Assembly (NCBI GenBank): GCA_028285465.1
Contig: JANQPD010000039.1
Span: 1 to 64,000 of the forward strand
Direction of reading: 5' to 3'
DNA from: Owenweeksia sp.
GTDB lineage: Bacteria > Bacteroidota > Bacteroidia > Flavobacteriales > Schleiferiaceae
DNA: 64,000 bases
Made by a program: the position numbers and the translations under genes. Under the pieces are notes generated by a model. It was not told where the DNA came from and searched no databases. It saw only the letters and a list, made by a program, of their open reading frames with translations. Shown in pieces: positions 18,087 to 26,517 of the stretch (position 1 is the stretch's first letter; each line of letters opens with the position of its first letter).

Positions 18087-18722
18087 ATGGGAGAATCAAA
18101 TAAGGGTAATGGCTTATTTTCCAAATTCTTAAGCGTTCTCAGCGGTAAACCGGCATCCACGCAGGATCCGCAAAGCAAGGAAGCAGGTGCTTTTGCTCCC
18201 AGCCAAAAGGAGCCGGTAGACCTGGCTTTTGTGAAACGCTTTACGGATAGTGGGGGTAAATTTCTGTATTGCGAGAATACAGAGGAGATTTACGAAAACC
18301 TGGAGGCTATAACAAAAGAAGCGGGTATACGTGAAGTTTTCTGCAGGGACCATAACCTGCAATCCATTCTTTCGCGCGGGGGAATGAATTTTTCGGATAA
18401 GGAATACAAAAGTGCGGATGCTTTCTGCAGCGAGTGTGAATACCTGATCTCCTTTAACGGAGGCATTATGATCTCCGAGAATCAAACCCTGGGCGTTAAA
18501 TTAGAACAGCTGCCTGAAGTCTTTATTACCATTGCGTACACCTCTCAAATTGTAGAGAACCTGCGCAATGGCCTCACCGGTATTCGTCAGAAGTATGAAA
18601 AACTTCCGGCAAACATCACTACGATTAAAGGCCCTAAGGGGACTGAGGGCATCGATCAGATGAACTCCCCCAGCATCTGCCAGAAAGATATATATCTCAT
18701 TCTCCTGGAAGACCAGATCTAG
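18087..18722 (+). CDS. LUD domain (LutC-like) protein
   Basis: 211 residues. The N-terminal 45 residues are low-complexity; from about residue 48 (FVKRFTDSGGKFLYCENTEE) to the end (IKGPKGTEGIDQMNSPSICQKDIYLILLEDQ) it matches the LUD domain of lactate utilisation proteins. No LutA or LutB gene is nearby, so lactate oxidation is unlikely to be its role here. In Bacteroidota this single-domain gene is regularly found between ftsH and cdsA; its function is unknown. Stop 6 bp before cdsA. Confidence 0.75.
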   Translation: MGESNKGNGLFSKFLSVLSGKPASTQDPQSKEAGAFAPSQKEPVDLAFVKRFTDSGGKFLYCENTEEIYENLEAITKEAGIREVFCRDHNLQSILSRGGMNFSDKEYKSADAFCSECEYLISFNGGIMISENQTLGVKLEQLPEVFITIAYTSQIVENLRNGLTGIRQKYEKLPANITTIKGPKGTEGIDQMNSPSICQKDIYLILLEDQI

Positions 18723-18728
18723 CTACAC

Positions 18729-19550
18729 ATGAATAACCTCTTTATCCGTGCTGTAAGTGGGGCCGTTTACGTAGCCATTGTGCTCATTTGCTGTTTCAGC
18801 GGAGCCACCGGTCAGTTGTTTCTCGCCTGCATTCTCGGGGCAGCAGGTATCCTGGAGTGGCTGCAGTTTACTCCCGAAACGCGCAGCGCACGTGCAGCTA
18901 CCTTCTCTATAAGTATATTGTTCTTACTCAATTATACCTATTCCGGGGTGTTTGAAGTGAGTGAGGTATCCAGACGCAATTTTACTTTTTTAATCATCTT
19001 TTTGTTTACCATACTTCTCTTCAGCCAGGTATTTACAAAAAAAGCCCGTGTTCCCGCTAATCTCTTCCACAGCGTTTTTGGTTTAATTTATATCGGTTTC
19101 CCGATGTTTTTAATGCCCCTCATTGCAAATTTTGAAGACGGCAACAACCCCTGGATACTGGCTTCCGTTTTTATGCTCATCTGGACCAGCGACACTTTTG
19201 CTTACCTCGTAGGTAAACGGTTTGGAAAACACAAACTCTACGAGCGGATATCTCCCAATAAAACCATAGAAGGATTTATCGGTGCGGCACTTTTTACTTT
19301 ACTCGCAGCGGTAATGCTGCACTATTTTATTGGAGGGCTATCTTTACCAGGCTGGCTCGGACTAAGTGCAATCGTTATTATTTTTGGCACTGCGGGAGAT
19401 TTGTTTGAATCGGCCTTGAAAAGGAGTTTTAACTTAAAAGACAGCGGCAATTTCATGCCGGGACACGGAGGTATTTTAGACCGTATCGATAGCCTTCTGA
19501 TGACCTTACCCGTAGTGTATTTTTATCTTCGCTTATTAGAAAACTTTTAA
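18729..19550 (+). CDS. cdsA: phosphatidate cytidylyltransferase
   Basis: 273 residues, about seven to eight transmembrane helices. The family signature near the C-terminus (SALKRSFNLKDSGNFMPGHG, then GILDRID) carries the conserved Lys, Arg and Asp residues. It makes CDP-diacylglycerol from phosphatidic acid and CTP in the inner membrane, the precursor that is needed upstream of the decarboxylase encoded 5 bp further on. Confidence 0.95.
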   Translation: MNNLFIRAVSGAVYVAIVLICCFSGATGQLFLACILGAAGILEWLQFTPETRSARAATFSISILFLLNYTYSGVFEVSEVSRRNFTFLIIFLFTILLFSQVFTKKARVPANLFHSVFGLIYIGFPMFLMPLIANFEDGNNPWILASVFMLIWTSDTFAYLVGKRFGKHKLYERISPNKTIEGFIGAALFTLLAAVMLHYFIGGLSLPGWLGLSAIVIIFGTAGDLFESALKRSFNLKDSGNFMPGHGGILDRIDSLLMTLPVVYFYLRLLENF

Positions 19551-19555
19551 TCCCT

Positions 19556-20215
19556 ATGATCAGGATCCACCAGGAAGGAAAAAAAATATTGTTTGGACTG
19601 TTGCTTATGCTGGCTGCCGTCAATTTAGTAGTTTTCTGGTGGGTCGACATAGAGTGGGTTGAAAACGTGCTCCTTCTTCTTTCCATAGTGCTGTACATAT
19701 TGGTACTACAGTTTTTCAGGAACCCGAAGCGTTTCACGCAGGTAAACAACAGCCAGGTAATAGCACCCGCAGACGGCAAGATTGTAGCTATAGAAGAAAT
19801 TGAGGAGACAGAATACTTTAAGGATAAACGCTTGCAAATAAGTATTTTCATGTCTCCCTTGAATGTCCATGTTAATCGATATCCGATCAGCGGGCAAGTA
19901 ACCTATGCCAAATACCACCCCGGGGCATATCTTGTAGCATGGCACCCGAAAAGCAGCACACTTAACGAACGTACTACGGTAGTGGTAAAATCGCCGGAAG
20001 GCAAAGAAGTGTTGTACAAACAAATAGCCGGGGCTCTGGCACGCAGAATAGTGATGTACGCCAAACCTGGCCAAAAAGTATTACAGGGAACAGACAGTGG
20101 TTTTATTAAATTTGGCTCCAGGGTTGACGTTTTACTTCCACTTGACGCAAATATCCAGGTAAAAGTAGGGGATGTTTCCCGTGGAGGAGAAATGGTATTG
20201 GCTGAGTTAAAGTAA
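19556..20215 (+). CDS. psd: phosphatidylserine decarboxylase (short, prokaryotic type)
   Basis: 219 residues. Two hydrophobic N-terminal segments, the block VIAPADGKIVAIEEIE, SIFMSPLNVHVNRYP, and the self-processing site KFGS (S188), where cleavage creates the pyruvoyl group. Product: phosphatidylethanolamine. Starts 5 bp after cdsA and shares one base with the acyl-CoA-binding protein gene (TAATG), so all three are likely co-translated. Confidence 0.94.
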   Translation: MIRIHQEGKKILFGLLLMLAAVNLVVFWWVDIEWVENVLLLLSIVLYILVLQFFRNPKRFTQVNNSQVIAPADGKIVAIEEIEETEYFKDKRLQISIFMSPLNVHVNRYPISGQVTYAKYHPGAYLVAWHPKSSTLNERTTVVVKSPEGKEVLYKQIAGALARRIVMYAKPGQKVLQGTDSGFIKFGSRVDVLLPLDANIQVKVGDVSRGGEMVLAELK

Positions 20216-20514
20216 TGTTGAACCCCGAGCTGAACAAAGAGAATATGACGCAGAGCGATCTTAAAAAAGAGTTCTGGAAGTACGTAGAAATCGGAAATAA
20301 CATGCGCCCTCAGACGGCTGATAATATGCTTATTGCCTATGGATACTTCAAGCAAGCCACTGAAGGGGATAATGAAAATGAGCGTCCTCAGGAAAGCTCT
20401 AACGTGATCCAAACCTTTAAACATGACGCCTGGAAGCGGCTGGAGGGCATGCCCAAAGAGGAAGCCATGCAAAAATACATCAACACAATAAAGGAATTTC
20501 AAAAGGCTCCCTAG
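20215..20514 (+). CDS. acyl-CoA-binding protein
   Basis: 99 residues from ATG 20215; ATG 20245 (MTQSDLKKEF) is the alternative. AYGYFKQATEGD and KHDAWKRLEGMPKEEAMQKYI are the acyl-CoA-binding signature of the ACBP family, a four-helix cytoplasmic carrier of long-chain acyl-CoA that is far commoner in eukaryotes. Coupling to psd and cdsA suggests a role in phospholipid synthesis. Its TAG stop overlaps the stop of the convergent cmk gene in a shared CTAG. Confidence 0.85.
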   Translation: MLNPELNKENMTQSDLKKEFWKYVEIGNNMRPQTADNMLIAYGYFKQATEGDNENERPQESSNVIQTFKHDAWKRLEGMPKEEAMQKYINTIKEFQKAP

Positions 20515-21206
20515 ACCTTCGCCCCTCTCTGCTTAGCCCAATCAAGGGCTATTTCCAATTGTTCAGCCTCTGTCAAATCGGAGTTATCCAGCACCTGGAC
20601 ATCTTCTGCCTGCTTTAAAGGACTTTCCGCCCTTGTGGTATCCAGGTGGTCCCTTTGCTCCAGGTTTTCAAGTACTTCTTCAAAATTTACCTCTTCTCCC
20701 CTGGACTGCAGCTCAGCCAATCGCCTTTTTGCACGAATTGTGGGATGCGCGGTCATAAATATTTTTAGCTCCGCTCGTGGGAATACCACGGTGCCGATAT
20801 CTCTTCCGTCCATTACAATACCCCCTTCTTTGCCCATAGCTTGTTGTTCTGCCACCAGCTTGGTACGCACCTCTGCCAAAGCAGCAACTTTGCTCACCCG
20901 CTGGCTTACCTCCATACCTCTGATACGGCCTTCTACATTCCGGGCGTTCAATATCAGCTCATTCTGATCACTAAAGCGCAATTCTACCTTGGGCAAACTT
21001 GCCTTTAAGGCTTCTTCATTAAGCGTATTTACTTCATTAAAAAACTCGTTTTCCAGGGCAAAGAGGGTAACTCCCCTGTACATCGCTCCGGTATCTATAT
21101 ACTTATAGTTTAGTTTCTTAGCCAGTGCCCTGGCCATTGTACTTTTTCCCGTAGAAGAGTAGCCATCTATGGCTATGGTTATAGGCTTAACTCTGGCCGG
21201 TTTCAA
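20511..21206 (-). CDS. cmk: cytidylate kinase
   Basis: 231 residues from TTG 21206, the only start that gives the usual N-terminus; the frame extends to 21293 but into porQ. P-loop AIDGYSSTGKST, YIDTGAMYRG, and MDGRDIGTVVFPRAELKIF are typical CMP/dCMP kinase motifs. The start lies inside the end of porQ (20-bp overlap), so translation is probably coupled. The product feeds CDP/dCDP pools. Confidence 0.92.
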   Translation of the reverse strand: MKPARVKPITIAIDGYSSTGKSTMARALAKKLNYKYIDTGAMYRGVTLFALENEFFNEVNTLNEEALKASLPKVELRFSDQNELILNARNVEGRIRGMEVSQRVSKVAALAEVRTKLVAEQQAMGKEGGIVMDGRDIGTVVFPRAELKIFMTAHPTIRAKRRLAELQSRGEEVNFEEVLENLEQRDHLDTTRAESPLKQAEDVQVLDNSDLTEAEQLEIALDWAKQRGAKV

Positions 21207-22239
21207 TAGGCTTCTTTTTTTTGAAATCTTGTAAGTCGGTAGAAATACTGAAATGATTGGCACTACCTGCGATATGATACCAGTTCCGCCCATAGTTAAT
21301 GCGGAACTTGGAAATACGGAAGCCTACCCCTACCGAAAAACCGGCACTTGTTCTGCGGGTATCCAGGTTCAGCTCTTGCCGCTTACGGAAATTATAGCCA
21401 AACTGCACATTAAAGCTTTCGGTAAAAGCAAACTCCGCGCCCACCACTACATGCCTCAAAGCCTTGTTCCATATGCTTGGTTCAGAGTCTACCGTCTCCC
21501 CGGTAAACCGGTTTACCTGCGCTACATTCGGGTCGTCATAAGTAAGGTCGAGGGTTTCCAGTTGCTCCAGCGTTATCTGCCAACGCAAGGGCAGGTATTT
21601 AAAGCGGTTGGAGAAAGCGAATTGTATTTCAAAGGGGAGGTTCTCCCGGTTTCCATTATACGAGGAGAACTGAAACCCGAGGTTCTTTAGCACCAGGGCC
21701 ATTGCGATGCGCTTTTGTGGAATAAGGTAAGTAGCAGCCAGATCTGTGGCTATACCGGAAGAAGAATACGCCTCATAGGTGGAATAGATAAACTTTATGT
21801 TCGCGCCTACCCGCCAGTTGCTATCCAGCATCCGGCCGTACCCTCCTGTAAAGGCATAATCCCCCGCAGTAAAAGTACCGCTGCGCACCCCCAGGGCATC
21901 GGCCCGCTCAAAATCACCGTAATCAAAAAACCGTAATCCGCCATAAAAGGTGCCTACGCCCTCTACATGATGTGCATAATTCGCATCGGCAAAAACAATG
22001 TCTGACACATAATCTACAAGGCTGAAACTCAGCTGCCCATGCATCTGCTCCCGCAGCAGGGAGGGGTTCCAAAGGCCAAAGTTGAGGTCTGCCTCGGTAT
22101 TGGCTATGGCATTACTACCCTGGGCCGCTACACGAGCTGAAGGTACCTGATTGAGGAACTGGTAGGTAGACCGGCCACCGACCTGGGCACAGACCAATGT
22201 GGACAGAAGCAGAAAAGCGTAGAAAAACAACTTTCTCAT
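21187..22239 (-). CDS. porQ: type IX secretion system protein PorQ
   Basis: 350 residues: signal peptide (STLVCAQ), then STYQFLNQVPSARVAAQGSN and a beta-barrel (NFGLWNPSLL, ISKFRINYGRNWYHIAGSANHFSIS). This matches PorQ, an outer-membrane barrel that anchors PorZ of the attachment complex in T9SS. Its presence agrees with the sorting domain on the protein at 6997. Same order (porQ then cmk, overlapping) as I would expect from a two-gene operon. Confidence 0.88.
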   Translation of the reverse strand: MRKLFFYAFLLLSTLVCAQVGGRSTYQFLNQVPSARVAAQGSNAIANTEADLNFGLWNPSLLREQMHGQLSFSLVDYVSDIVFADANYAHHVEGVGTFYGGLRFFDYGDFERADALGVRSGTFTAGDYAFTGGYGRMLDSNWRVGANIKFIYSTYEAYSSSGIATDLAATYLIPQKRIAMALVLKNLGFQFSSYNGNRENLPFEIQFAFSNRFKYLPLRWQITLEQLETLDLTYDDPNVAQVNRFTGETVDSEPSIWNKALRHVVVGAEFAFTESFNVQFGYNFRKRQELNLDTRRTSAGFSVGVGFRISKFRINYGRNWYHIAGSANHFSISTDLQDFKKKKPIETGQS

Positions 22240-22257
22240 GAGAAGGCAAAAGAAATA

Positions 22258-22285
22258 AAAATTCCCCGTTGTAACGGGGAATTTT
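22258..22285 (-). terminator. intrinsic terminator of lon
   Basis: 13-bp perfect stem AAAATTCCCCGTT/AACGGGGAATTTT, 25 bp after the lon stop on the minus strand, with T-rich tail (TTTTTATTT). Confidence 0.85.
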
Positions 22286-22309
22286 AAAATGTATTGGACA
22301 ATTCTATAG

Positions 22310-24751
22310 CTAGCTGATGGTCAACGCACTCTTTACTTTGGTTTTGGTGAGGGCTATTTCAATTACTTCCATCATGCTTTCTACGTAATGGAAGGTCAGG
22401 CCCTTTAAGTAATCCTCCCTGATTTCCTCTATGTCCTTGCGGTTTTCCACGCTGAGGATAATTTCTTTTATATCGGCCCGCTTAGCGGCCAGTATTTTCT
22501 CCTTTATCCCCCCTACCGGCAACACCTTCCCACGCAGGGTAATTTCACCGGTCATGGCCAGTTTGCCCTTCACCTTTCTCTGTGTAAATAAGCTTGCCAG
22601 GGAAGTAAGGATGGTAATGCCTGCCGAAGGGCCATCTTTGGGAGTTGCTCCTTCGGGAAAATGGATGTGCACGTCCCATTTGTCAAAAACTGCCGTCTCA
22701 ATATTAAAATCATCCGCATGAGCACGCAGGTAAGCCATGGCAATAATGGCCGATTCTTTCATTACATCTCCCAGGTTACCCGTTACCGTAAGTTTACCCT
22801 TTCCCTTGCTGATCGCAGATTCAATGAAGAGAATATCGCCTCCTACCGGAGTCCAGGCCAAGCCTGTAACCACACCTGCTATTTCGTTTCCCTGGTATTT
22901 GTCCTTGCTGAATCTTGCCGGCCCCAATATCTCGTTCAGGTCGGCAATTTTTACTTTGGGGTTCATGCTTTCCTCCATAGCGGTGGTTTTAGCGGCATGG
23001 CGTGCAATTTTCGCCAGTACTTTGCTCAACCCCCTTACACCGCTTTCGCGGGTATAGTTTTCCACTACATACTCAAACGCTTTCTTGTCAAGGCCAATGT
23101 CCCGTTTTCCCAAACCGTGCTCTATAAGCTGCTTGGGAAGCAGGTGCCTTTTCGCTATCTCAATCTTCTCTTCTACTGTATACCCGTTGATTTCGATGAT
23201 TTCCATACGGTCGCGCAAAGCCGGGTGAATGCTCCCCAGGTTATTGGCCGTAGCGATAAACATTACCTTGCTCAGGTCATACCCCATTTCAAGGTAGTTG
23301 TCGTAGAATTCATTGTTTTGTTCGGGGTCAAGTACTTCCAGCATAGCAGAGGCAGGGTCTCCCTGGCCTGTATTGGCCAATTTGTCTATTTCATCCAATA
23401 CGAATACCGGGTTTCCCGTGCCTGCTTTCTTCAGGCTTTGGATCAGTCGGCCCGGCATGGCACCTATGTATGTTTTCCGGTGCCCGCGGATCTCCGCTTC
23501 ATCGCGTAAACCACCTAAGGACATACGCATATACTTACGCCCTAAGGCTTCGGCCACGGACTTCCCTAAACTGGTTTTCCCTACCCCGGGCGGGCCATAC
23601 AAACACAGGATCGGGGCTTTCATATCGCCTTTCAATTTCAACACAGCCAGGTGCTCAATGATCCGTTTTTTCACCTTCTCCAGGCCATAATGATCCCGGT
23701 CTAAGATCTTCTCTGCCCGCTTTAGGTCAAATTTATCTTTACTCATTTTGTTCCAGGGCAGGTCGAGCAAGAATTCAAGGTAGTTGCGTTGAATGCTGTA
23801 TTCGGGAACTTGTGGGTTTACACGCTGTAGTTTTTTCAACTCTTTTTCAAAAACCTCAGCCGTTTCCTTAGGCCATTGTTTCTTTTTGGCCTTCATACGC
23901 ATTTCTTCAATCTCCCCTTCTGCAGAGGTGCCTCCCAGCTCTTCCTGTATCTGCTTCATTTGCTGATGCAGGAAGTATTCGCGTTGTTGCTGATCAAATT
24001 CAGTACGCACTTTACTTTGGATCTCGTTTTTCATCTGTAGCATCTGCATCTCGTTGTTGAGGTGCTGCAGAACCATATTTGCGCGCTTTTGGAGGTCATT
24101 TATTTCCAGTAGTTCCTGCTTTTTATCAACCGGCAGGTTCATGTTAGACGAAATAAAATTGAGCAGGAACGTATTGCTCTCAATGTTTTTCAAGGCGAAA
24201 GCAGCCTCACTGGGAATATTGGGAGATTCCTTGATGATCTGCAGGGCCATTTCCTTGATGCTTTCCATAAGCACCGGGAATTTTTTGTTTGATTTGGCCA
24301 GTTTTACATCTTCCGCTCCTGATACGCGGGCAGTCATAAAAGGCTCTTCCTCTATCACCTCTTCGATCTCAAATCGCCTTTTCCCTTGTATGATCACCGT
24401 AGTGTTCCCATCGGGCATTTTGAACATGCGCACAATACGCGCTACCGTGCCTATAGTATAAATGTCATCTTTGGTGGGCTCTTCATTTTCAGGATCCAAC
24501 TGGCTAACCACGCCAATTACCTTATCGCCCCTATTTGCTTTTTGAAGCAGACGTATGCTTTTATCCCGCCCGGCTGTGATCGGGATTACAACACCCGGGA
24601 ACAGCACTGTATTGCGCAATGGCAATAGAGGAAGCTGCCCTGGAAGCTGTTCCTGCTCCATGCTGTTTTCATCTTCATTGGTCATTAAGGGAATAAACTC
24701 CGCATCTTCGCTAATGACGGTATCTAATGACAAGCTGTCAAAATCCAGCAT
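22310..24751 (-). CDS. lon: ATP-dependent protease Lon
   Basis: 813 residues: N-terminal substrate domain (about 36-240), AAA+ module with Walker A GPPGVGKT (386-393) and VLDEIDK, and serine protease domain with the Ser-Lys dyad (S709 in [10 protein letters not shown]750 in GGIKEK). It removes misfolded and regulatory proteins in the cytoplasm. 135 bp separate it from the GlmU-like gene upstream, and I found no convincing TAnnTTTG promoter in that gap; a heat-shock-type promoter is possible. Confidence 0.97.
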   Translation of the reverse strand: MLDFDSLSLDTVISEDAEFIPLMTNEDENSMEQEQLPGQLPLLPLRNTVLFPGVVIPITAGRDKSIRLLQKANRGDKVIGVVSQLDPENEEPTKDDIYTIGTVARIVRMFKMPDGNTTVIIQGKRRFEIEEVIEEEPFMTARVSGAEDVKLAKSNKKFPVLMESIKEMALQIIKESPNIPSEAAFALKNIESNTFLLNFISSNMNLPVDKKQELLEINDLQKRANMVLQHLNNEMQMLQMKNEIQSKVRTEFDQQQREYFLHQQMKQIQEELGGTSAEGEIEEMRMKAKKKQWPKETAEVFEKELKKLQRVNPQVPEYSIQRNYLEFLLDLPWNKMSKDKFDLKRAEKILDRDHYGLEKVKKRIIEHLAVLKLKGDMKAPILCLYGPPGVGKTSLGKSVAEALGRKYMRMSLGGLRDEAEIRGHRKTYIGAMPGRLIQSLKKAGTGNPVFVLDEIDKLANTGQGDPASAMLEVLDPEQNNEFYDNYLEMGYDLSKVMFIATANNLGSIHPALRDRMEIIEINGYTVEEKIEIAKRHLLPKQLIEHGLGKRDIGLDKKAFEYVVENYTRESGVRGLSKVLAKIARHAAKTTAMEESMNPKVKIADLNEILGPARFSKDKYQGNEIAGVVTGLAWTPVGGDILFIESAISKGKGKLTVTGNLGDVMKESAIIAMAYLRAHADDFNIETAVFDKWDVHIHFPEGATPKDGPSAGITILTSLASLFTQRKVKGKLAMTGEITLRGKVLPVGGIKEKILAAKRADIKEIILSVENRKDIEEIREDYLKGLTFHYVESMMEVIEIALTKTKVKSALTIS

Positions 24752-24886
24752 TGTTCTTCTAATTTTGATTAAAAATAATAGTCAGTGTGTCACAGCAACG
24801 TATGGGTTGCCTTGAGGTTTGATAAAAGTCAATACCCATGCCAAAGGCGAATGAGCTGCATCTTTTGTCAGGCCGGCTTTTATGTA
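24752..24886. other. lon upstream region, no feature identified
   Basis: 135 bp between the GlmU-like stop and lon. Contains ATGGGT/ACCCAT arms about 30 bp apart (around 24811-24840) but no T-run and no clear promoter. Confidence 0.3.
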
Positions 24887-26047
24887 TTAATTATTGGGTA
24901 ACTGGTAAATGTGTTCCAGGATTCCGCGCTCGGTTTCGTCTAAAGATATCCCCCTGCGTTCCATTACTAGTTTTGCTGTAGCCAAAGCCTTATCCAGGCG
25001 ATAATCCATAAAACCCGTAGCGCCTCCCCAGCTGAAGGAGGGGATTATATTGCGTGGAAAACCGCTGCCAAATATATTGGCACTTACGCCTACTACGGTT
25101 CCGGTATTGAACATCGTATTGATGCCGCACTTGGAATGATCTCCCATGATAAGGCCACAAAATTGGAGCCCCGTGGGCATAAAACGACCATAGGCATAAC
25201 TCCAAAGCTTTACTTCTTCGTAATTGTTCTTGAGGTTAGAATTGTTCGTATCGGCACCCAGGTTACACCATTCCCCTAAAACAGAGTTCCCTAAAAAGCC
25301 ATCATGCCCCTTATTGCTGTAACCCAAAATAACGGAGTTATTGACCTCGCCTCCTACCTTAGAGTATGGGCCAATGGTGGTCGGGCCGTAGATCTTTGCC
25401 CCGAGCTTTAGCTGGGCATGCGCGCACAAGGCAAGTCCTCCTCTTACTATTGCTCCCTCCATCACCGTAGAATCTTTCCCCAGATAAATCGGGCCGGTTG
25501 TGCTATTGAAGATGGCTGCCTCTGCAACAACCCCTTCTTCCACAAAGATCTGATCTCCTATTACCGTGTTCGAGCTGCTAAGCGAAGCACTGCTTCTTCC
25601 CCTGGTCAGTAGGGCAAAGTCATTGGCCATTTCAGCCCCATTTTCACTAAACACCTTCCACGGTCGATCCACTAAACGTACTTCCCTTGTAAAAGAAATG
25701 CGCTCAAGGCTTTCTGCACTTTCGGGAGTAGCTTCTGCGGGTCCATAAAAGGCAAGCAACTGATCTTCGGCATATAGGGCCTGGTTCTCCTTTAGTTTAT
25801 CTAAAGATTCCAGCAGCGCTTCACTTGGGCAAAGCGCTCCGTTTAAGAAAAGGTTTTCAGCCGTATAATGAGGAGGGAATTTTTTTTTCAAGTATTCTTC
25901 CGTTAAAAAAGAATAGTGTCCGGGCAAGTATTTTTCCCATTTTTCAGCAATGGTTAATATGCCCACGCGAATCTGCGCAACGGGACGGGTAAAGGTAAGG
26001 GGTAATAAATGCGCACGGGCCGTCCCATCAAAAAGAATACGGTTCAT
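24887..26047 (-). CDS. GlmU-like sugar nucleotidyltransferase / left-handed beta-helix protein
   Basis: 386 residues. The N-terminal part (MNRILFDGTARAHLLPLTFT) is the NTP_transf_4-type domain; the second half is a hexapeptide-repeat beta-helix (IGPYSKVGGEVNNSVILGYS, HDGFLGNSVLGEWCNLGA). This is the Bacteroidota GlmU-family protein, a presumed nucleotidyl- or acyltransferase on sugar phosphates. It lacks the usual GxGTRM pyrophosphorylase loop, so uridylyl transfer is uncertain. It follows the rpmE terminator. Confidence 0.8.
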   Translation of the reverse strand: MNRILFDGTARAHLLPLTFTRPVAQIRVGILTIAEKWEKYLPGHYSFLTEEYLKKKFPPHYTAENLFLNGALCPSEALLESLDKLKENQALYAEDQLLAFYGPAEATPESAESLERISFTREVRLVDRPWKVFSENGAEMANDFALLTRGRSSASLSSSNTVIGDQIFVEEGVVAEAAIFNSTTGPIYLGKDSTVMEGAIVRGGLALCAHAQLKLGAKIYGPTTIGPYSKVGGEVNNSVILGYSNKGHDGFLGNSVLGEWCNLGADTNNSNLKNNYEEVKLWSYAYGRFMPTGLQFCGLIMGDHSKCGINTMFNTGTVVGVSANIFGSGFPRNIIPSFSWGGATGFMDYRLDKALATAKLVMERRGISLDETERGILEHIYQLPNN

Positions 26048-26069
26048 GAAAGTTTTTTACAAGTGTACT

Positions 26070-26097
26070 AAAACAAAAAACCCCTCACAAGGAGGGG
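26070..26097 (-). terminator. intrinsic terminator of rpmE
   Basis: CCCCTC/GAGGGG hairpin followed on the minus strand by TTTTTTGTTTT, 23 bp after the rpmE stop. Confidence 0.85.
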
Positions 26098-26120
26098 AAA
26101 ATAATCAAACTCAAAAAATA

Positions 26121-26372
26121 CTATTTCTTAAACTTGGCGTACCTGTTGCGGAATTTATCTACACGGCCAGCGGTATCTACCAGCTTCATCTTACCGGTAT
26201 AAAAAGGATGAGAAGATGCTGAGATTTCCGTTTTGATCAGAGGATATTCTACTCCATCCATTTCGGCTGTATCCTTTGTTTCTGCGCAAGAGCGGATCAA
26301 AATCTCTTCACCGTTGCTCATGTCTCTAAAAATACACAAACGGTAGTTTTCTGGATGTATGCCTGCTTTCAT
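26121..26372 (-). CDS. rpmE2: 50S ribosomal protein L31 type B
   Basis: 83 residues from ATG 26372 (ATG 26381 is three codons longer). MKAGIHPENYRLCIF and SSHPFYTGKMKLVDTAGRVDKFRNRYAKF are typical of type B L31, the form without the CxxC zinc ribbon; a single Cys remains in each half. Such copies often support growth under zinc limitation, but in Bacteroidota the type B form is usually the only one. Strong promoter and short leader hairpin upstream. Confidence 0.95.
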   Translation of the reverse strand: MKAGIHPENYRLCIFRDMSNGEEILIRSCAETKDTAEMDGVEYPLIKTEISASSHPFYTGKMKLVDTAGRVDKFRNRYAKFKK

Positions 26373-26389
26373 AATAATCAATCTTGTAT

Positions 26390-26409
26390 AGCTAGGTTTT
26401 TGCCCAGCT
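26390..26409 (-). promoter_or_regulatory. hairpin in the rpmE leader
   Basis: AGCTGGG/CCTAGCT (one G-U pair) with a CAAAAA loop, between the predicted transcription start (about 26418) and the ATG at 26372. Possible ribosomal-protein autoregulatory element or just a stabilising hairpin. Confidence 0.35.
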
Positions 26410-26424
26410 GAATTTTAAGGGGTG

Positions 26425-26453
26425 CAAAGATAGGGATATTCTCAAATCTCAAA
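26425..26453 (-). promoter_or_regulatory. rpmE promoter
   Basis: TTTG (26450-26453), 17-bp spacer, TATCTTTG (26425-26432): the best complete promoter of the Bacteroidota type in the window. Confidence 0.7.
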
Positions 26454-26517
26454 AACATTTTTGAGGCTATCCCACTATTTTTTTGAAATTTTGCTTCCAA
26501 ATTGACGTTACCCCCGT

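Noticed and set aside
22661-23509. 282-codon plus-strand open frame
   Set aside because: Lies entirely inside lon on the other strand and has no protein-like features; a shadow of the Lon codons.
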